From: an uncultured Flavobacteriaceae bacterium
GTDB lineage: Bacteria; Bacteroidota; Bacteroidia; Flavobacteriales; Flavobacteriaceae
Assembly (NCBI GenBank): GCA_947498845.1
Contig: CANMLX010000033.1
Span: 1-48,415 of the forward strand
Direction of reading: 5' to 3'
DNA: 48,415 nt
In this document: in pieces, positions 44,027 through 48,415 of the stretch
Layout of the letters: every line of letters starts with the position of its first letter
How positions within the stretch are numbered: the stretch's first letter is position 1
Made by a program: the position numbers and the translations under genes
Notes under the pieces: model-generated
The model's input: the letters and a program-made list of their open reading frames with translations, nothing else
Database searches by the model: none
What the model was told of the DNA's origin: nothing

Positions 44027-44247
44027 ATAATTACATATTTTAAAAATCAAGGGAAACAAAAAGAGTATAAACCTGAGTTTCTATTTGTTTTTTAACATAT
44101 AAATTCAGGTTATAAACAAATTAACTCAAATCAATTGCGGTTATTTGAGTAGTTCTGATACCTCGTTAGCTTGCTGTAGGGTTATTCATTATACAAAATT
44201 TTTAGTGTGAATCGTATCAGTACCATGATTTAATAATAAAAGAGGGA

Positions 44248-45555
44248 TTACTTTACTTCCACTTCACCATAAAGGTCAAAATCCTCGGCTTCATTAATTT
44301 TTACTGTAACGTATTCACCTGTTTTAAGGTAATTTTGTGTTGCATCAATCAATACTTCGTTATCAACATCTGGAGAGTCAAATTCTGTTCTTCCTACAAA
44401 ATAGTTACCTTCTTTTCTATCAATAACAACTTTAAAGGTTTGCTCAATTTTTTCCTGATTCAACTCCCACGAAATTTGAGATTGTAATTCCATGATTTGA
44501 TTAGCGCGATCTATTTTAACGTTTTCTGGAACATTATCATCTAAATTAAACGCATGGGTATTTTCTTCGTGAGAATAGGTAAAGCAACCTAAACGTTCAA
44601 AACGCATAGCTTTTACCCATTCTTTTAAAGTTTGAAAATCATCTTCGGTTTCTCCAGGATAGCCAACTATTAAAGTGGTACGAATGGCCATTTCTGGCAC
44701 TTTTTCTCTAAAGTCTTTAATGAGTTTAGTCGTTTTTTCTTTAGTTGTTCCACGGCGCATGCTTTTTAAAATACTATCCGAAATATGTTGTAATGGAATA
44801 TCTATGTAATTACATATTTTAGATTCACGTTTCATAACATCTAAAACATCCATTGGAAAGCCAGTAGGGAATGCATAATGCAAACGTATCCACTCTATGC
44901 CTTCAACGTTTACTAAAGCTTCTAAAAGTTGAGCTAAATTGCGTTTTTTATATAAATCTAACCCGTAATAGGTGAGGTCTTGCGCTATTAAAATAAGTTC
45001 TTTTACACCTTTACTTGCTAATTTTTCAGCTTCAATTACTAAATCTTCTATTGGGGTGCTCTTATGTTTTCCTCTCATTAAAGGTATAGCACAAAAACTA
45101 CAAGGCCTGTCACAGCCTTCAGCTATTTTTAAATAGGCATAGTTTTTAGGTGTTGTTGTTAAGCGTTCACCTATAAGCTCATGCTTATAATCTGCACCCA
45201 AGGCTTTTAACAAGCCGGGAAGTTCTGTAGTACCAAAATATTGATCTACATTTGGTATTTCTTTTTGTAAATCGGGTTTATAGCGTTCACTTAAACATCC
45301 TGTTACATAAACTTTGTCTACATCACCTTCTTCCTTTTTCTTTACATACTCAAGAATGGTATTAACACTTTCTTCTTTAGCATTATTTATAAAACCACAG
45401 GTGTTTATAACAACGATATTGCCCTCACCTTCGTGAACAACCTCTTTGTTGTTTGCTTTAAGTTGTCCCATTAGTACCTCGCTATCGTAAACATTTTTGC
45501 TACAGCCTAGGGTAACTACATTAATTTTATTTTCTTTAAGAGATTTTGTACGCAT
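44248..45555 (-). CDS. rimO: Ribosomal protein S12 methylthiotransferase RimO
   Basis: A 435-residue radical-SAM methylthiotransferase. The N-terminal UPF0004 domain has the three cluster ligands Cys18 (TLGCSKN), Cys53 (NTCGF) and Cys87 (VTGC). The radical-SAM domain has Cys148, Cys152 and Cys155 (EGCDRPCSFC). HYAFPTGFP, IDIPLQHISDSILKSMRRG and TTLIVGYPGETEDDF follow, and a TRAM domain (about 370-435) ends the protein. TLGCSKN...DSEVLMGQL and LRRG-type features favour RimO over MiaB. It methylthiolates an Asp of ribosomal protein S12. It is monocistronic. Confidence 0.95.
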   Translation of the reverse strand: MRTKSLKENKINVVTLGCSKNVYDSEVLMGQLKANNKEVVHEGEGNIVVINTCGFINNAKEESVNTILEYVKKKEEGDVDKVYVTGCLSERYKPDLQKEIPNVDQYFGTTELPGLLKALGADYKHELIGERLTTTPKNYAYLKIAEGCDRPCSFCAIPLMRGKHKSTPIEDLVIEAEKLASKGVKELILIAQDLTYYGLDLYKKRNLAQLLEALVNVEGIEWIRLHYAFPTGFPMDVLDVMKRESKICNYIDIPLQHISDSILKSMRRGTTKEKTTKLIKDFREKVPEMAIRTTLIVGYPGETEDDFQTLKEWVKAMRFERLGCFTYSHEENTHAFNLDDNVPENVKIDRANQIMELQSQISWELNQEKIEQTFKVVIDRKEGNYFVGRTEFDSPDVDNEVLIDATQNYLKTGEYVTVKINEAEDFDLYGEVEVK

Positions 45556-45689
45556 AGGTTCTATAAATCAGGAAGCAAAGATAAGGAATAGAAGAAGATA
45601 ACATGATTAAAAAAGCTTGTATTATTAAACTGGGTTAAAGCTGATTTATAGTATTTAAAAATAAAATAATATGATAATTTTGATTATAT

Positions 45690-45727
45690 AAAAAAAGAGA
45701 CTGCCTTTTTAGACAGTCTCTTTTTTT
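45690..45727 (-). terminator. Rho-independent terminator of the GH16 gene
   Basis: AAAAAAAGAGACTG pairs with CAGTCTCTTTTTTT (45714-45727) around a 10-nt loop. Both strands carry T tails. On the minus strand it lies 21 nt after the GH16 stop. Confidence 0.92.
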
Positions 45728-45747
45728 AATTTAATGGTAACTGGTTT

Positions 45748-47754
45748 TTATTTAAGAATAAGTTTTTCCATTAATAAAAGGTTAGCAGTTTCAATTTTTA
45801 TAAAGTATAGCCCTTTATTGAAGTTACTAGTGTTTACTTTAACACTTTTACCACTGAAGTTATTCTTATAGATTTCTTTTCCTTGAATATTAAATATTCT
45901 CAGTTTTGCATTATTAACATTATAATCTAAAGACGCATTAACCTCATTTGAAGCGGGGTTAGGGAAGAGTGTCATCCTATTGTTAGTAGCTAAATTAATT
46001 TTATCAACGGCATTTTTACCAGTACCAGTTACTAAAGTAATCTTGTCTAAGTTCCATTGCCATACAGTAGCGTTGGAGGCTAGTATTCTAATAGTATGCG
46101 CTCCTGCAGATAAAGTAGCATTGCCGCCAGCTAAGGAGGTAAAGTTATCCCAGCTACCGTTATTAGGAACATTAGTAGTACTAGCAACAGTGCCATCCAC
46201 TAATAACTGAATTTGTGCATTATCCATAGGCGTAGAGATTGTATATTCTATGTTATAAGTACCCGTAACAGGAACGTTAATGTTATAATCTGCATAATCG
46301 CCAGTATTTACATAGTTAATGTTACTAGCAGTAGGATTTACCCCAAGTCCAGGACCACCAGCGAAAGCATCATTATAAGTGCCTCCGGTGCCATTGAAAT
46401 TTTCAGCTTCAATAACTAATGTTGAAGGCGTTGGTGGTGGAGGTGTATTTCCTGATGTTCTTCTAAGCGTAATTTTATCTAAATTCCATTGCCATTGATT
46501 ACTACCAGAAGCAGTAATTCTTATAGTTTGATTACCAGAAGATAAGTTTATTGTATTTGCAGCTGTTAAATTATTAAAGGTATTCCAAGAACCATTATTA
46601 GGGACATTAGTGGTCACAGAATTTCCTCCTATAGCTAATTGAATTTGAGCATTGTCTGATGGTGTAGAGATATTATAACTAATTTCATATGTTCCTGCAT
46701 TTCCAACATTAATAGTATATTCAGCAAAGTCATTTGAATTAACATAATTAATGATAGTTCCAGCCTTATTAACCCCTAAACCAGGACCACCAGCACTCGA
46801 ATCATTAAATGTTCCTCCTGTGTTATTGAAGTTTTCTGCTTCAATAACAATAGTATCTCCAGATGGATTTGGGTTTGGATTCGGAGGAGATTGACCATCT
46901 ACCAATCTATAGGTGTGTACCCAGTCCACTTTCATTGTATTGATGCTATCATCTGTTAAATGACTTCTAACAGCCGCCCCACCTAAAAAGTTTTCATCAT
47001 CTGTCCATAAATCCCATATCAAGTCTAAGTTTCTATCAAAAATAATTTCAGGATAGTTTGCGCCGCTTCTATCTTCTCCAACAGTAACGCTTCCAGCTTC
47101 CTCACCATCTAGATAGAACGTCATATTTTTAGCATCTTTCCACCATACACCAACGGTATGATAGGTTTCGTTCCAAGGAATACCTCTTTTTGGGTTATTA
47201 GGAGATAGGTTCCTATTATCAAAATTATCGGCATTTCTTACTGTAAACCCATTGGTGGCTTGGAAATACTGAGAATTCATTTGCCAAGGGAAATTAGGTT
47301 GACATCCACAACTTGGTCTTGAGTTGTTTTCAACAACATCTATTTCGTCGCGATTATCAATATTTCCATTGTTTAACCAAAATGTATTATATGCAGAAAG
47401 GTGTGCTGTAATCATACTACATTCTGTATACATAGGGTATCTTATTTGCGTTGTGGAAGTAACCCTCGAGCTTTGAAACCACAGAGGTTCTGGCCCTAGA
47501 GTAGCTTTAATCCATAAATTACCTCCAGAAACTCCAGAGTTAGCAGCAAGCATTTTGGTAGGTGTATTTGGGTAATCCCATAATACTTTTTCCCATTTGT
47601 TAGTATCGAATCCTCCATTAAATTCATCTGTCATTTCTGGGACAGGCTCCCATACTTTTCCTGGAGGAGGAGTAGGTTGCCCCATTACTGTTGTTGTTAT
47701 ACTTATACCTAGTATAAGTAAAAATATTTTTTTAATTGAACTAAAAGTTTTCAT
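45748..47754 (-). CDS. Secreted GH16 galactanase (agarase/porphyranase-like) with two CBM6 modules and T9SS domain
   Basis: A 668-residue secreted enzyme: signal peptide 1-25 (ending TVMG), GH16 domain about 27-285, Pro/Asn linker, CBM6 about 300-435, CBM6 about 447-577, and T9SS sorting domain about 592-668 (TLFPNPASNEVNA to LLMEKLILK). The GH16 catalytic motif is E137-I-D139-V-V-E142 (nucleophile and acid/base). Flanking YPMYTECSMI and FWLNNGNIDNRDEIDVVEN resemble agarases and porphyranases. CBM6 modules in agarases bind the ends of agarose chains. It would cut agar or porphyran outside the cell. The subfamily is not decided from sequence alone. A near-paralogue follows upstream at the window end. 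Confidence 0.9.
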   Translation of the reverse strand: MKTFSSIKKIFLLILGISITTTVMGQPTPPPGKVWEPVPEMTDEFNGGFDTNKWEKVLWDYPNTPTKMLAANSGVSGGNLWIKATLGPEPLWFQSSRVTSTTQIRYPMYTECSMITAHLSAYNTFWLNNGNIDNRDEIDVVENNSRPSCGCQPNFPWQMNSQYFQATNGFTVRNADNFDNRNLSPNNPKRGIPWNETYHTVGVWWKDAKNMTFYLDGEEAGSVTVGEDRSGANYPEIIFDRNLDLIWDLWTDDENFLGGAAVRSHLTDDSINTMKVDWVHTYRLVDGQSPPNPNPNPSGDTIVIEAENFNNTGGTFNDSSAGGPGLGVNKAGTIINYVNSNDFAEYTINVGNAGTYEISYNISTPSDNAQIQLAIGGNSVTTNVPNNGSWNTFNNLTAANTINLSSGNQTIRITASGSNQWQWNLDKITLRRTSGNTPPPPTPSTLVIEAENFNGTGGTYNDAFAGGPGLGVNPTASNINYVNTGDYADYNINVPVTGTYNIEYTISTPMDNAQIQLLVDGTVASTTNVPNNGSWDNFTSLAGGNATLSAGAHTIRILASNATVWQWNLDKITLVTGTGKNAVDKINLATNNRMTLFPNPASNEVNASLDYNVNNAKLRIFNIQGKEIYKNNFSGKSVKVNTSNFNKGLYFIKIETANLLLMEKLILK

Positions 47755-47803
47755 TGGTTTTAAGTTTTTAAAATGCTATTAAAATCTGTAATGAATTAAT
47801 ATT

Positions 47804-47961
47804 ATACCAATTCCCAAATGAATTTACTGAGTTAAAAAGTGTCTTTTGAATTCTGTCTTCAACATAAAAAAGAACCGTAACTACGGCTATGCTTATTTTT
47901 TCTGTCTCGTATAATTCCAAAATCCATCATTTTACTTTACAGTATATTCATTTAATAATTA
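47804..47961. repeat. Hairpin element family B, copy 2 (MITE-like)
   Basis: Begins TACCAATTCCCAAATGAAT after TTATA and follows copy 1 almost base for base to ATATTCATTTAATAATT, where the right terminus has decayed. It lies in the spacer between the two CBM6/T9SS genes, just upstream of the GH16 gene start. Confidence 0.9.
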
Positions 47962-47989
47962 GATAACTACTTTTTAACCTGTTTAGGTA

Positions 47990-48022
47990 AAAGAGGATGC
48001 CTTAAATTTTAGGCATCCTCTT
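47990..48022 (-). terminator. Rho-independent terminator of the partial CBM6/T9SS gene
   Basis: The perfect 12-bp arms AAGAGGATGCCT (47991-48002) and AGGCATCCTCTT (48011-48022). On the minus strand they are followed by TTTTACC. It lies 40 nt after the stop of the gene cut by the window end. Confidence 0.85.
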
Positions 48023-48061
48023 AATTAAGTATTAATATTAATCTTGTTTTATAATTATTAG

Positions 48062-48415
48062 TTATTTAAGAATTAATTTTTTAATCATAGCCTGATTGCT
48101 AGTTTTTACTTTAATAAAATATAGGCCTTTATTAAAGTTGCTCGTATTAATACTAGAATTATTACCATTAAAAGTGTTTTTGTAGATTACTTTACCTTGA
48201 ATATCAAGAATAGCAAGGGTTGCATTGTCTACATGGTTGTCTAACAGTACATTTACTTGGTTACTGGCAGGGTTAGGATAAATGTTTAGACGATTATTAG
48301 AAGCAATACCAATTTTATCTGCTCCATTTTTACCCGTGCCAGTTACTAAAGTAATTTTATCTAAGTTCCATTGCCATACAGTAGCATTAGAAGCTAAAAT
48401 TCTAATAGTATGCGC
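48062..48415 (-). CDS. Partial secreted protein: end of a CBM6 module and T9SS sorting domain
   Basis: The reading frame is open to the window edge and its stop is at 48062-48064. The visible 117 codons encode the end of a CBM6 module (...VWQWNLDKITLVTGTGKNGADKIG), a short linker and a T9SS sorting domain (YPNPAS, then ATLAILDIQGKVIYKNTF, then SNFNKGLYFIKVKT and MIKKLILK). Over this stretch it is closely similar at DNA level to the GH16 gene next to it (compare 46015-46107), so the two look like products of a tandem or domain duplication. The catalytic part lies outside the window. Confidence 0.88.
   Translation of the reverse strand, partial: AHTIRILASNATVWQWNLDKITLVTGTGKNGADKIGIASNNRLNIYPNPASNQVNVLLDNHVDNATLAILDIQGKVIYKNTFNGNNSSINTSNFNKGLYFIKVKTSNQAMIKKLILK

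Larger units (their letters stand above)
43379..44099 (+). pseudogene. IS200/IS605-family TnpA remnant interrupted by two hairpin elements
   Basis: The frame from 43379 reads QSKYWRSILTEVI, CAKIEFRYDIYFVEIGLDEN, YVRFLVQNVPMYSLKQIV and TAQEVFRLHPEVREQL, matching Y1 transposases (TnpA). An in-frame TGA then replaces the usual Trp before DGQFWSNGYYVNTFGQ, which keeps the catalytic-Tyr region; a TAA follows at 43682. After EEVI at 43702 the frame is cut by elements C and B. It resumes at about 44030 with ITYFKNQGKQKEYKPEFLFVF and a stop at 44099. The N-terminal part with the HUH motif is missing. It is clearly inactive. Confidence 0.82.

Overview
The window reads as the chromosome of a marine member of the Flavobacteriaceae (Bacteroidota). 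The sequence is AT-rich, and start codons are rarely preceded by Shine-Dalgarno sequences. Several promoters carry the Bacteroidota -7 element TAnnTTTG. Two secreted proteins, plus one cut by the window edge, end in type IX secretion (T9SS) sorting domains. An agarase/porphyranase-like GH16 enzyme with two CBM6 modules points to red-algal galactans as food. No rRNA or tRNA gene and no CRISPR array was seen.

Layout. 1-8.9 kb: a heptamer tandem repeat, an enoyl-CoA hydratase family gene, an OmpA-like/TPR envelope protein, a HTH regulator divergent from a small outer-membrane barrel, proline-catabolic PruA, and a TANGO2/NRDE - papain-fold - peptidoglycan-binding trio. 9.1-10.8 kb: a GH29 lipoprotein glycosidase with a strong terminator. 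11-18.4 kb: a secreted NTF2-like protein, gamma-glutamylcyclotransferase, an M50-like membrane protease, an FKBP lipoprotein, HtpG and a FabH-type synthase, followed by 700 bp of dispersed hairpin repeats. 18.4-26 kb: a TonB-dependent receptor, a CoA-binding protein, a sodium/solute symporter, RecR, a GT2 glycosyltransferase and a 2-oxoacid dehydrogenase E2.

26.2-38.6 kb is the most striking part: a LacI regulator divergent from a nine-gene catabolic run, followed by an atypical GH28 gene. Read as chemistry, the run is FucP-type uptake, RhaM-type mutarotase, L-fucose/L-galactose dehydrogenase (SDR), sugar lactonase (amidohydrolase), L-galactonate 5-dehydrogenase (LgoD/YjjN-like), tagaturonate reductase (UxaB), altronate dehydratase (UxaA), KDG kinase and KDPG aldolase. 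Together these form a complete route from L-galactose to pyruvate and glyceraldehyde 3-phosphate. L-galactose (as its 6-sulfate) is a building block of porphyran, which fits the GH16-CBM6 gene at 45.7-47.8 kb and perhaps the GH29 gene at 9.2 kb. The individual family assignments are strong; the L-galactose assignment is an inference.

38.6-48.4 kb: decayed sequence (a perfect 36-bp palindrome, a frameshifted OmpA/PD40 remnant, an IS200-type transposase remnant interrupted by two hairpin elements), a CtlX-like amidinohydrolase, a multidomain T9SS surface protein, RimO, the GH16-CBM6-CBM6 enzyme, and the 3' end of a second CBM6/T9SS gene that closely resembles it.

Two genome-scale signatures recur. 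One is short tandem arrays of 7-8 bp units in spacers. The other is a family of roughly 160-210 bp hairpin (MITE-like) elements sharing the terminus TACCAATTC; one copy of this family supplies the last codons and stop of a gene.
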